Shown one piece after another: positions 53,840 through 64,000 of a stretch of DNA of 64,000 nucleotides. This stretch comes from Ambrosia x helenae. Its lineage: Eukaryota; Streptophyta; Magnoliopsida; Asterales; Asteraceae. The stretch lies in contig CM061223.1 in assembly GCA_030844895.1 (NCBI GenBank), positions 5,132,676 to 5,196,675 on the forward strand. The letters are read 5' to 3'. Under the pieces are notes generated by a model, which did not search any database, was not told the DNA's origin, and saw only the letters and a list, made by a program, of their open reading frames with translations. The position numbers were made by a program, and so were the translations under genes. Positions within the stretch are counted from its first letter, which is position 1. Each line of letters opens with the position of its first letter.

Positions 53840-54479
53840 TATTTCTGTTTTTCTTTATTTTTGCCGATCAGTTTTGCTTTTCCTTTTTTGTTAGTTACTC
53901 TAAAAATCAACCTTTTTTTTCATAAGGATTTTTGCATTATATTATTATTGAGGATTTTTTTACTTAAAATTTTAGACCAACAAAATAAACGCAACCTAAA
54001 TTTAACTTTAAACAGCTAAAAACACGGCGTGGGCCTATTTGTGAGGGCGGAGATTAAAGACTATGAAGTATGAAGACTTGATCGAGAGTTTTGTTTATAA
54101 AAATGATAAGAGAGCCGCACAATTCGCTTAATTAATTTTGATCATTTTGCTACAATAATTTGTTTTCATGATTTAACACAATAAATGTCGCATTATTATT
54201 TTTTTAAATACCATGGTTGGATGTACATTCTAGGGGCCGTTTATTTATAGTGGCCCCAGGCCTAAAATATTTTTACGTTTTTTGGAGACGGCCCTACATT
54301 TTATGCCCTTTATGTTTACAAGCGAATAAATCTGATGAGCGGGAGCGGATTGTACATTCATTGAGGATTTGAGTTATTAACCACGGAAACTGAACAATGA
54401 TTGTGTTGAGCAACCTTGACTAGATATATAGTCTTAAATTTTCAAATGACCAAAATTTTCAAATCGAGTCTTTTACATC
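53840..54479. other. Right part of split hAT element and flank
   Basis: No gene seen. 53840-54296 belongs to the hAT element; the rest is AT-rich flank. Confidence 0.4.
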
Positions 54480-54487
54480 ACTCTATT

Positions 54488-54886
54488 TAGGGATGAGCAT
54501 ACAAGGCCGAATACCGATCCCGTCCCGTCCCGATCCCGATACCGTACCGAACCGTACCGTATCGTATGTGTTCGGTATCGGTATTGGTTTTTTGGAGTTT
54601 TCGGTATCGGTATTGTCGGGATCCAGTGGCGAAGCTTGACCCGAAGGTTCGGGGGGTCGGAAGTCACCGGGGGGTTGGAAGTCACTAGTTTCAGGGGGTC
54701 GAAAACCAGTTTCGGGGGGTCGAAACCCTATATTTCCAAAATTTTCTATACGAATACTATATAATCGGCATTTCTACGTGAAAATTCGGGGGGGGGGGGT
54801 CGGCCGCCCCCGCCGCCCCTACTAAGCTTCGCCAGTGTCGGGATCGGTATCGGTTCGGTACCGATACTGTCCCGAGCTCATCCCTA
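54488..54886. mobile_element. hAT MITE, host of a second MITE
   Basis: Ends TAGGGATGAGC and GCTCATCCCTA, flanked by ACTCTATT at 54480-54487 and 54887-54894. The body consists of CGGTATCGG/CCGATACCG-type reiterations. The hAT MITE 54624-54837 has inserted into it. Confidence 0.82.
54624..54837. mobile_element. Nested hAT MITE
   Basis: Ends CAGTGGCGAAGCTT and, on the complement, CACTGGCGAAGCTT; flanked by TCGGGATC at 54616-54623 and 54838-54845. 214 bp with G-rich GGGGGGTCG blocks. Confidence 0.85.
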
Positions 54887-54894
54887 ACTCTATT

Positions 54895-55629
54895 TCAGGA
54901 AAAAATCTGATTAGATATTTAAGGGAAGAGTCTAATGTATGTAATTAAATACTCCATTATTGATCGTAAGGACCGGTGAGAATGGTACAGTAACGTGGAA
55001 TGCAAGATACAAGTGCTTTGTGCCTGTCTGCCGCCTGCATGCAGTTCGAGAGATCAACTTCATAAACTATTAAATTCATTTGTACCTTTTGTCCTTTTAT
55101 TTCCGGAGAAGAATTTTGATTTCAGTTTCCAATATAAATGCACAATCTCCTTTTTTTTTTTTTTTTTTTTTTTAATTTGGTCTGTAGCCTTTCTAAGTTT
55201 GGTGTAGTGGTGGGCCAACATCTACCAAACGAATTTCAATATTTATTATAATATTATATATATATATATAAAAATACGCGTTTTGTGTTTGGCATGATAA
55301 GTTATCGTGTCGTGTTTACCTATTATGTGTTCATGTCTTATCGTGCTCGTGTCTCAACAGGTCATGTGGCATGCACTAATGTTTCTTTTTACAAATGCAA
55401 CATAGTAGGACCTTAATTACCTTTTTAATTAAAAGTAAATGTGTGTAGAGGCTGACTAGCTAGACAAGTGAGTGCACGTGTTCATCGTTTCGAATCAAAC
55501 TAATGTGAAATGAAGGTAAAGTAATTAATCAAAGTTATCCGTTAAAAATTAAGTTATATTAATACCGAATACGAAAAGTAAAAGAAAAAAAAAACACAAC
55601 TTTATTGCATAATTACTGGCGAACTATGT
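54895..55629. other. No gene seen
   Basis: AT-rich with a T run at about 55150-55173 and an AT run near 55255-55270. Confidence 0.4.
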
Positions 55630-56530
55630 GGTTAGTATTTTTTTTTTTTTTTTTGGAAAATAAATTTCATTAACAAAGAAATGCCACAAGCGTTCTCAAA
55701 ACGAGGACCCAAGAGCAACCAAACGAAATTACATCAAGTCTAGTGGATATTTACACCAATCTACCCAATTCTTAATTTTCATTCTAGATCTATGTTTGAC
55801 CCAAAAGAAAGACGTCGACTTTATGTTTTCTACGACTTCAATTTCCCTCTTGCTTTCATTCGTGAAGATTTTGGCGTTCCTTTCTATAAAGTAATGAACA
55901 ATGTTGTGTGTTTTTGTATTATGAAAGTTGTGTGTATATCAATAATACATCAAGGCCTTTATATAGGCTTACATATGACTAACTCTAGTTAAGATTATGG
56001 AGTCAATGGTTGACTAAGTATAATGTACAATATAAATACAATGGCTAAAATCATGGAGTCAATGGTTGACTAAGAGACTTGACTTGATTTATGTTAGGGA
56101 GTCAATGGTTGACTAAGAGATTTGACTTAACTTGTCTTGACTTGATTAATGTTGTTAATACTTTCAATCCAAATGCACCACATAGTAGTATATACGATGC
56201 CCAGAAGAATGTTTTTCCGATCTGTAGTCAAAGAAGTTGTCTCCGGAATCGTCAACAGGTCCAGGACATCAAACGCAATAATATGTTGCAGCCGACACCA
56301 TAAGCCAATTCTGGACCACACTTCCGCAGAAAAACAGCAACCAGTAAACAAATGCATCACCGATTCTATTGCAGCATCACACAACGGACATAACTGATCT
56401 TCCAAAACAATTCCTCTTTTTTGTAGCTGTATCTTCGTCGGCAAGCAATCTAGGACAGCTCTCCATATCAAGAGTTTACACTTAAGAGGAGTCCACCCCT
56501 TCCAATAAACTTTCCTAGCTGTTGCAAGGT
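55630..56530 (-). mobile_element. 5'-truncated L1-type LINE
   Basis: The minus-strand frame 56127-56471 reads LIWRAVLDCLPTKIQLQKRG, then LCPLCDAAIESVMHLFTGCC and VWSRIGLWCRL. This is the zinc-binding reverse transcriptase C-terminal domain (zf-RVT) of plant L1-type LINEs, with the CPLC...HLF..C ligands present. A poly(A) tail appears as the T run 55638-55656. The part between coding end and tail contains other repeats, so it may be a composite. Confidence 0.65.
55999..56118. repeat. Three copies of a 20-bp W-box palindrome
   Basis: GGAGTCAATGGTTGACTAAG occurs at 55999-56018, 56055-56074 and 56098-56117. Each holds GTCAA and TTGAC back to back, the core of WRKY-binding W boxes, in inverted orientation. 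Confidence 0.85.
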
Positions 56531-57130
56531 TCCTGTGGTTAGTATTAAACTATTAATTAGTGTTATGTGACAATTAACATGGTGTATTTTAAGACATTAA
56601 CATCAACACAGTTTTAACATCAATACCCTAGGTCTTACAAGCATAAGCATGTCGTGTTTCCAAGTTCAAACATGCACCATCATATATTTCTATATTTTTT
56701 TCTCTATTAGATCTCGTATAGTCTTTTTGATCCTGTTGTGACACACTTTTTTAAAAAATGACAGCTGATCACTAAATTGATTGTCAAATCACTTAAACGA
56801 AAATGGCAGTTTACTCTAAAGTTTATTACATAGATATGTACCTTAAAATTAACATTTTCATGCATTTTACTTTTTCAATGATCTTATTTACCCTACTAAA
56901 AAACTTCACTATAAAAAATTAGTCTAAAAGTAAGATTGTGAAAAAATATATTTTACTGATGTTAATACCATGGTAACGGGGAAATGGCGCTTCACTGAAA
57001 AATTTTTCACTTCACTAATTTCTATCAATCTTGCACTGCCACATCACTTCACTGAAACACTTTTTTGGAGACAGTACTCCACTGATTTTATCCCCAACAA
57101 TCAATTATTTTCACACATAATAATAATAAT
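56531..57130. other. No gene seen
   Basis: AT-rich intergenic sequence without recognisable features. Confidence 0.4.
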
Positions 57131-57457
57131 CATATCCTGATCATGTGGCCTAGTGGTAAAAGGGTCGGTTCTCTCTTTGGGGGAGCCGGGTTCGATTCCC
57201 ACGGGAGGCATGTGATGGATACCCCCACCCTTGTGGTGAGGTAGGTGGTTGGGAAGTGATGGAGAGACCCTTGACCCTTGTGGTCATTGGTTCGACTTCT
57301 GATCCTTCCAAGTTTTACCGGTTCACTACCGTCGTGCCTTCGGGCGGGTTTGTGGGCCGAAGGGCTCTGTCCGTACGGACTAGAGGCCGTCTTGGGCCCC
57401 TTTCGGCCATTGAGGGCCGCGTACAGAGTACCCGGCAATACTTTAGTTGATCGTTCA
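57131..57457 (+). mobile_element. tRNA-related SINE with AAT tail
   Basis: TGTGGCCTAGTGGTAAAAGG is an A box and GGGTTCGATTCCCACG a B box, about 35 bp apart. The body includes TCCAAGTTTTACCGGTTC and CCGTCGTGCCTTCGGGCGG, shared with the SINEs at 29165 and 30421, and ends before an AAT microsatellite. Open frames across it are not genes. Confidence 0.75.
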
Positions 57458-57511
<54 letters not shown>

Positions 57512-57530
57512 TATAATAATAATGCACCAC
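57458..57530. repeat. AAT microsatellite
   Basis: More than twenty AAT units, probably the expanded tail of the SINE. Confidence 0.95.
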
Positions 57531-57867
57531 AACAACAATAAAACCATCTCCTTCTTCTTCACAGCTCTAACCATTTCCTTCTTCTTCACAGCTATGCTCC
57601 TAGAACTCACCATCTCCTCTCTCTATCTCTAGAACTCATCATCTCTTCTCTGTTCATCGATGAATTGAACCAGAGTAAGGTTTTGTTCTTTTGTTGTTGT
57701 GATGCATGGTTACTAAGGTCAGAATTTTGGGTTTGATTGTGGATGAAAGAGAAAATATCAAAGAAAGAGACAGAGAGACAAAGAGAGAAAAGTGCTTCAC
57801 AGATTGTTAACTAGAACCCGATTTTAGTTCACGGGACCACTACTAGCATGGGTGATGACGGTGTTAC

Positions 57868-58054
57868 CAGGGACGAAGGATTATGAGGGCCAGGGGTGGC
57901 CCTGGCCCCCCTGTTTTTTGGCGCATTAGTGGAAATTTGCGATTTTCGTAGGCAAATTTAGTCTGGGTTGAGTTCGGCCCCCGCCGATTTGCACTACCGA
58001 TCGAAAAAAATTGAGTTCGGCCCCCGCCGATTGACGAACCAAGCTTCGCCCCTG
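57868..58054. mobile_element. hAT MITE
   Basis: Ends CAGGGACGAAGG and, on the complement, CAGGGGCGAAGC; flanked by GGTGTTAC at 57860-57867 and 58055-58062. 187 bp. The interrupted sequence is continuous at 28490-28610, which confirms the borders. Confidence 0.88.
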
Positions 58055-58115
58055 GGTGTTACCGTGCTAGTAGTAGGGTACCGACGGTACCGTGACCAAA
58101 TCGGTAGACGCCCCA

Positions 58116-59122
58116 TCCCTAATGTGAGAGCACCTACCATCTTATTTTCGTCAACATTTAGCACTACCTTGAACATATAAATTGACACTTGAAATCACTG
58201 TTTCACATGATTGGAAATTGAATTCCCAAGATGTTGTATTGCTCTACTGATCTATGGGCCATGCCTGAAACTAAGTGTTGTATTTTTTTTTATTTTTTAT
58301 TTTTTGCACGGTTGTATTATATAGAGAAAGATGGGAGTTATTTTAAGTGTAGGAATGAAATATAATAATTTTAGTAATTTTATAAACAATTAAAAACTTA
58401 ATAACTTTAAAAAAGAAAAGAAAAATGAGTAACTTAAAAAAATACTAAAAATATTATAAATTAAAATAATTGAAACTTTGAAACATATAAATAGTTATGG
58501 TGATATTATATGCAAAAGTCCATTGAGAACATATGTTTCTAATGTCGTAACAACGTCATATAAAACGAGATAACATGACCTTACGTTTCGTAATCAAAAT
58601 ATTATGTCAGACTTAACACAAAACATGTTAATTTTCGTGTTGAGTTCGGGTCTAGTTTCGTATTGTGTCAAGAATTTTCATCCCTAATAACAATGTAATT
58701 ATTCGAGTAGTGTATTTCATTAAAAAAAACATTTGTTTTATACAAATATAACAATATTATCACATGCTAAAGAGAAAAAATGTTTGATTTTATGGTATAT
58801 TTTTTTTAAACAAATAGTGAACTATATAAAAAAGTTATTGAAGTTTAGAATAATTGGTAAAACTAGTAAATGTACACAAGCAACCTTACCCATAAAAACC
58901 TCAGTTATATACTTATTGACTCTTTATTGATTCATATGTTTTGTAGGCCAAATATATTTTGTACATAAACCGTCTCCTTTGTATACACTTAAATCTTAAT
59001 ATGGCATGCTACACAACTCAATGTATTCTATTATGACCTCGTTTCATCTATCCACACACGACTTTGCAAGTTGGTTGAAAAAATGGGAACACGGATGAGT
59101 TAAAACAAGGTGGTAGAAAATC
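58116..59122. other. No gene seen
   Basis: AT-rich sequence; no convincing frame or repeat boundary. Confidence 0.4.
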
Positions 59123-59679
59123 CAGGCCCGGCCTAGACCATGTGCAAGTGGTGCCAACGAGCAGGGCCCACTCTTTCAAAAGGCCCAAAAAAAAAACGTT
59201 TTGTATATATGCTTTTCGGTTAAATGTCTAACCAAACAGTTATGTTTAGCTGAGTGGTCTTCGTGCGTCAAGGCATATTTAAGACTCAAGTTTGATACAT
59301 GTTCCCTACCTTTTTCTTGATTACTTTTTTTTTTTAATTATCATAAGAGTCGTATTTTTTTAATTCGTTTTTTTCTTTTGGCTTTTATTTTTGATGTTTA
59401 GTTATTGCTTAATTTTTTTCTTTTGTAGGTTTGATATATAGTTAGATCAATAATATATTTTGCATTATATAAATAAGATAAATTAAATTAATTGTTTATC
59501 TAATAAACATATTATAACATGTGAATATCTGAAATATATTTTGTTTTGACTCATTTACGATCTCATTACTGACTTCTTTTCTTTTTACATAGAACTATAT
59601 AAGTCTATATATATTGGGGCCCATTTTTTCTACTCGAACAAGGCCCCAAGGAACCCTCGAATTCTCAGAGACGGCCCTG
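59123..59679. mobile_element. hAT element, same family as 48692-54296
   Basis: Ends CAGGCCCGGCC and, on the complement, CAGGGCCGTCTC; flanked by AGAAAATC at 59115-59122 and 59680-59687. 557 bp, non-coding, T-rich interior. Confidence 0.82.
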
Positions 59680-59687
59680 AGAAAATC

Positions 59688-60354
59688 GGTCGCAAACCAG
59701 TCATGAAATATGGGCCAAAATACTGGTCTTAAAAAACGATTGCAAATTGAATTATCAACATACATTTTTGTTATCGCAATTCTGATTGTAAACCAGTCGA
59801 TCAAAAGTGGAATATTTTGTATCCCTTTCAAATTATTAATTTGGTCGAGAGTTCAGTCCGGTGTTTTTTAATCATCTTCATCAATATCATATGGATACAT
59901 CTAGGCTAATAGTAGTATTTTGGGTATATCGAACCTACCAAAATTATCACATAGACTCTACCTACATCTAGTACTCATACAAATGAGTAATTCAGATATG
60001 ACCTCATTAAAATAGTTCTCAAACTCTTGGATTTACATATCTAGCGTCATGTTGAAACAAATATACTCATACAATCATGGATATGTGACGTTTCTTTTGT
60101 CTTTTGTCTTTGCTTTTTTGGATTAACGTATTAATCATCGATATTTACCATTTCAAGTTATATATAGTCTCTGATTACCTATGTCCATCTTGTTCACTGA
60201 TAAAATATGAACTCACATTGTTTTAACCTCAAATATTCTAGTGTACGTATAAATTACGTGTCTTTGAAAATCTTGGTTGAACAACTTACCACTTGTTCGT
60301 ACGTAGATGATAGATTGATAGTAGGTGCCTCAGCTGAATCATTGATTTAGTCTT
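59688..60354. other. No gene seen
   Basis: AT-rich, no recognisable feature. Confidence 0.4.
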
Positions 60355-60840
60355 TGTTGAAACTTGAAAGTATAATTGTAATTCATATGTTTGGGTTATT
60401 TATTCTGTTTTGTGGGCCTTCAGTTGTGGGCTAAATATACTTGCCCAAAATGATAATATTGAGTATTATTTGGGGCCCATACTTGGCCCAGCCCATGTGA
60501 GCTTATATTAAGCTCGTGTTATTATCTCGAGTTTGTTGAGATATTATTTCAGGGTTTAATCTATACCGTTGGATGAGATCTGATCTTGTGGTTCTGGTTG
60601 ATTGCACACGGATCGAAGGAGAGAGCTATATAAACGATGTTTTGTTATTCGTGCAGATCATTCAGTCATCTTATAGGGTTTTCTAGGGTTTCATATTATT
60701 TTCTCTGTATTGTTCTTATTCTTCTTTACAAGGAAGACTAGTGTCTGTATTCTGGAGATTGTATCCAGAGGTCTTGAGGTTATCAATCTGTGATAACCAG
60801 GTGTTGATCATTTGTTCGATAATTGGTCTTAGTCTGTAAG
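60355..60840 (+). repeat. Possible Copia LTR or promoter-leader fragment
   Basis: Starts TGTTGAAACTTG; a TATA-like GCTATATAAACG at about 60625 is followed by a T-rich leader with TTAGGGTTT-like sequence and ATCCAGAGGTCTTGAGG. The layout resembles a plant Copia LTR, but no matching end, primer site or target duplication could be fixed. It could instead be an orphan gene promoter and 5'UTR. 60841-61660 shows nothing more. Confidence 0.3.
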
Positions 60841-61669
60841 TATTTGTTTCATTATTGTACTTCTAAACCTATAGTATCAACTGATCTAAACAATCAGTTG
60901 ATTACTATAGCTATTGATTTAGAATCTTACTAATTTGTGTGATTCAGGGATATTGGGGGGAGTTTTTCAGGTTTGGGTTAAATAAGATTTTTGTCACCGT
61001 TTTGTCGCCTAAACCTTGTGTTCTGTGTCCTGAGTTCATGTTGGCTCAATATTATTGTTGTTGAGTGTTTGGATCTATAAAATTTTACAGTCTTTCGTCT
61101 GAAATTTTGACTTGTGGGTGGGGTTAATATAAAAAAACCTAGGCCTGTAAACGAACCGAAAAAACATGAACAAAGGCATGTTCGTGTTTGTTCATTTAAC
61201 TAACCGAACACAAACACGATCTTAATCTCATGTTCCAAATCACCTATTGACATTAACTGGCATAGTGGCATTATAAATATTACTTAATTTTGTTTGTTAT
61301 AATATAAACTTCGATATTAGTAAATATTATTTGACTACATATAAGGTGTGAATTCTGTATATGACACAAGAGAAAAATACAGCTTATTAAGTAAATGGTA
61401 TAGTGAGTTCAAACAGCTTTAGTGAAATAATACATTAACATATCAGTCACGGTGGTAACTAGTAGCACAGTATGGTTAGGTAGTTAACTAACATTGCACC
61501 CTTCTTAAAGTGGAGAAATAGAAAAACACCTATCGGGCTAGCGGCTCATAAAAGCCCTTAAAACGCCCAACTTTATGGGCCCATATACCTTTTTTCTTCA
61601 TAAATTGGTGTTGGTTTCGAACTTATTTTGACTTTCACCACCTCCAAAACAACATGCTTTTGGTTTGGA

Positions 61670-63310
61670 ATATGTTCGGTTCGGCTCCGGTTTAGTCGGT
61701 TGTGAATTGATTTTATTCACTTGGATTCATTTCGGTTTCGATTCTAGTTTCGGTTCGTTCCGGTTTATATATGCATCTTTTAAAATCAGATAAATTACAT
61801 ATAATTTAACTTTTTAGATTTTTTTAAACAAGAAAATTGAAAACCCATACAAAGAAAACATAATTTTATTTGTGTTTTTTTTTTTTTTTTTTTTTTTTTT
61901 CATTTAACTTGTTTTTCTTTTCATCTTGCCAAGACAAAGAAAATTACATTAAGATAGCGGCAGGCGGGCAACAAGCTGCGCCGCCACCCCTTTCTGGATA
62001 GCAAATCCTAATCTACTAAAAACATAACCATGTCCACCCGGAGCCGAGGCACTACTGTGAATAACCCGCTGGACCCTGGTCAGGAAACGGGTAGCCTCCG
62101 GTGCCAATGAGCCAAAGGTATCAAAAGCCAAAGGTATAAAAACGTGTTGGTTCTCCTCGCAGGCTTTAGCATGTTTTTCTACCTTCTTTGCCTCTGCTTT
62201 CCGGACCGCTTGCCCTGCAACAAAGCCACTATCCCTCAACCCAACTAGGGGAGATACACCCGTCAGGTCAACACAAGCATGCTTCCCCCCGGCCCACCCA
62301 AAGACAAGGAGATCTGCTGGTCGTAGGGTGGATCTCCCTTCTGCTGGATCCGAGAGGAAGTTTACAGGGGCCTCCTTCTTGGCTGAGATCCCAGCCCGTC
62401 TTAAAATGTCCCACAGAATGTCTCGAACCCAATCATGCCGATATTTAAAACCGGGCAACTCCTTACAATGAACCGCGTGTTCCCCGTATTCATCCAGGCA
62501 GGCCTTACGGCACATCGGACAGATGTCATCCTCCTGGTACATTGGGATCATCAGACGATATTTAAGAATGGCCCTGTATTCAATAGCGGACATGCTTTGG
62601 CCTAAACCTTCGATCGGGATAACAGTTAGGAAATCTTGGGCGTGGGGGGTTTGCAGGCATTCAATAACTGCCCTCTGACGGGGGGGCAGACCAAAAACTT
62701 CACCCAGGTTCTGAGCGATTTTGCCATAAAGGGCATTCGCCAAAGTTTTCTGAGGCTTTGGGGGGGCGGTGTCCTTGTTAGAAAAACCGCCAATATCAAA
62801 ACCTGGGAGATAGTCATTTAGCTTTTCGAGGGCCTGCACGTAGTCCAAGTCTGCGCCGAAAACCCCACTATTTCGTAGGATGTGGTCTTGAAGGTTCCAG
62901 GACTGAGCTCGTGACGCCACAAACGCATACATGCCGACATCCTTCGCAGAGAGGAGCCCTAATCCTCCCACACGCATCGGCAAAGACGCCATCCGCCATT
63001 GTAGGTCACCAAAGAAAGGCCCCCCACATACCACTATGTCTTCAATGGCCAAAATCGTTTTTCCCTACACCGGTTAGGGTTAGGTTTTGGGTTTTTCGGC
63101 TCCAACCAGTTGTTATACCGGTCTCGGTTCGGTTTTGGCTTGTGTACGGTTTTGGTTCCGATTCGTTTGATTGGTTTTAGCCTGGTTTTTGATTCATTTT
63201 GCTTTGGGGTTTTTTTAGTACCGGTTTCAAGTGAAACCGGTTTGTGCCGCTTTCGGTTCAAGTTGATTTTACCGGTTTCAGTTCGGAAACTAGTTTTTTT
63301 TGTTCATCTC
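61670..63310. mobile_element. CGGTTT-rich hAT-like MITE interrupted by a LINE
   Basis: TGTTCGGTTCGGCTCCGG at the left and CGGTTTCAGTTCGG then TTGTTCATCTCTAC at the right have the composition of the element at 17568-18250. The truncated LINE 61875-63060 lies between. No clean target duplication was found. Confidence 0.45.
61875..63060 (-). pseudogene. 5'-truncated LINE with possible restriction-like nuclease domain
   Basis: A minus-strand frame of 367 codons without its own ATG, followed by a poly(A) tail (T run 61877-61900). It begins in the RT thumb region (WRMASLPMRVGGLGLLSAKD, YAFVASRAQSW), then has a CCHC cluster in CPMCRKACLDEYGEHAVHC, then DWVRDILWDILRRAG, RPADLLVFGWAGGKHACVDL and QLVARLPLS. 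The CCHC cluster followed by R..PAD...VDLTG fits the restriction-like endonuclease layout at the C-terminus of early-branching LINEs; this assignment is inference. The frame is open over its whole length, so insertion was fairly recent. 31598-32148 is a shorter relative. Confidence 0.75.
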
Positions 63311-64000
63311 TACTGTGTACCCAACCTGGATGGTTTGGTAGTCAGTGTAATAATATAATAAAAATATTTTTTGTTAGAAAAAAATAACTATATAATTTTT
63401 TATGATTAATTTAAGTTTATTGATGTAAACTTTTTTAAGGTAATATGTAATATGTAATATTTTACGATGTATATAGTTTATAGATTTACTTACACGGATA
63501 ATTTATGTGACATGTTTTGATTACGGTTTTAGTTCTTTAAGTTTGAGAAATTACAATCTTGGATCCAAACTATGCATTAATGTACAAGAAAAAAAAAGAT
63601 CTCTGGGGTTGATGAGCGTTATCTTCTCTTTTTTTTTTTCTTTATTTTCTATAAAGTAGGTTTAAAATTTATCAACTACATATTCACATTATATACAAAT
63701 AATAATTATACAAATAATGTAACCTTGTGACTCCTCTACCACCTACGCGGTTAGAAACCCGCAACGACACTTTGATAATAGAGAACAAATTCTTTTCCAA
63801 TTCCCATATTTTGATCTTTATTCGCGGTCAGATTCATCCACCAGAGTTGTTCTTATTACATCCTTGTGACACCCGACCAAAATCCAAGTCATTATCCGTA
63901 CAATTTCAAACGTGCATTAGACTTAGTTGTCAGTAAATAGGTCTTTTAAAGTATAGCATAGCCCACTTACATGCATAAGTTTGCATTTGGTGATTTTTAG
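63311..64000. other. No gene seen
   Basis: AT-rich, no recognisable feature up to the end of the window. Confidence 0.4.

Larger units (their letters stand above)
48692..54296. mobile_element. hAT element split by two insertions
   Basis: Left end CAGGGCCGGCCC at 48692; right end, on the complement, TAGGGCCGTCTCC at 54296. Flanking octamers CATTTGAT (48684-48691) and CATTTTAT (54297-54304) agree at 7 of 8. After removing the solo LTR and the Mutator-like element with their duplications, about 830 bp remains, non-coding. A second member with the same ends is at 59123-59679. Confidence 0.7.

Noticed and set aside
57130..57541. Frames ending in poly-Asn, poly-Ile or poly-Tyr
   Set aside because: Produced by the SINE and the AAT microsatellite.

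Overview
The window looks like gene-poor nuclear DNA of a eudicot plant. It is AT-rich and dense with plant transposons (Tekay-type Ty3 retrotransposon, CACTA, hAT, Mutator-like, Harbinger-like and Helitron elements, LINE and SINE remnants), with a few intron-containing plant genes between them. The repeat spectrum is compatible with Asteraceae, but that is inference only; species cannot be read from the sequence.

Host genes. Three are well supported: a gamma-type phosphatidylinositol 4-kinase with N-terminal ubiquitin-like domain (33133-35043, +); a five-exon DNA-3-methyladenine glycosylase I homologue (35838-37924, -) that converges on it; and a three-exon precursor of a root meristem growth factor/GOLVEN-type sulfated peptide (42277-43737, -) whose first intron holds a Mutator-like foldback element. 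A possible two-exon gene for a 52-residue protein (23406-25029, +) is a weaker call.

Layout. 1-1160: flank with a Copia remnant. 1164-18870: a non-autonomous CACTA element with AAC target duplications, carrying pieces of two host genes (an LRR gene and a PI31-type proteasome regulator), an Athila ORF1-like fragment split by a Helitron and then partly duplicated in tandem, a hAT MITE, and a 10.4-kb Tekay-like LTR retrotransposon with nearly identical LTRs. 19432-27126: Helitrons, one nested in another, around the candidate small gene. 27127-32200: an ORF with a Myb/trihelix-like fold, several tRNA-related SINEs and a truncated LINE. 32400-38020: the kinase and glycosylase genes. 38200-43900: MITEs and the peptide gene. 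44790-46384: a third full Helitron. 48692-54296: a hAT element split by a solo LTR and by a 2-kb Mutator-like element that carries a second, stop-interrupted Myb/trihelix-like ORF. 54480-64000: nested hAT MITEs, an L1-type LINE tail, a SINE, a further hAT element and a longer copy of the truncated LINE.

The genes do not form a pathway. What the window records best is the order of insertions: many elements have intact target-site duplications and sit inside one another, so the relative history can be reconstructed. Coordinates of element ends rest on terminal motifs and target duplications read by eye; domain calls rest on recognised motifs, with no database search.
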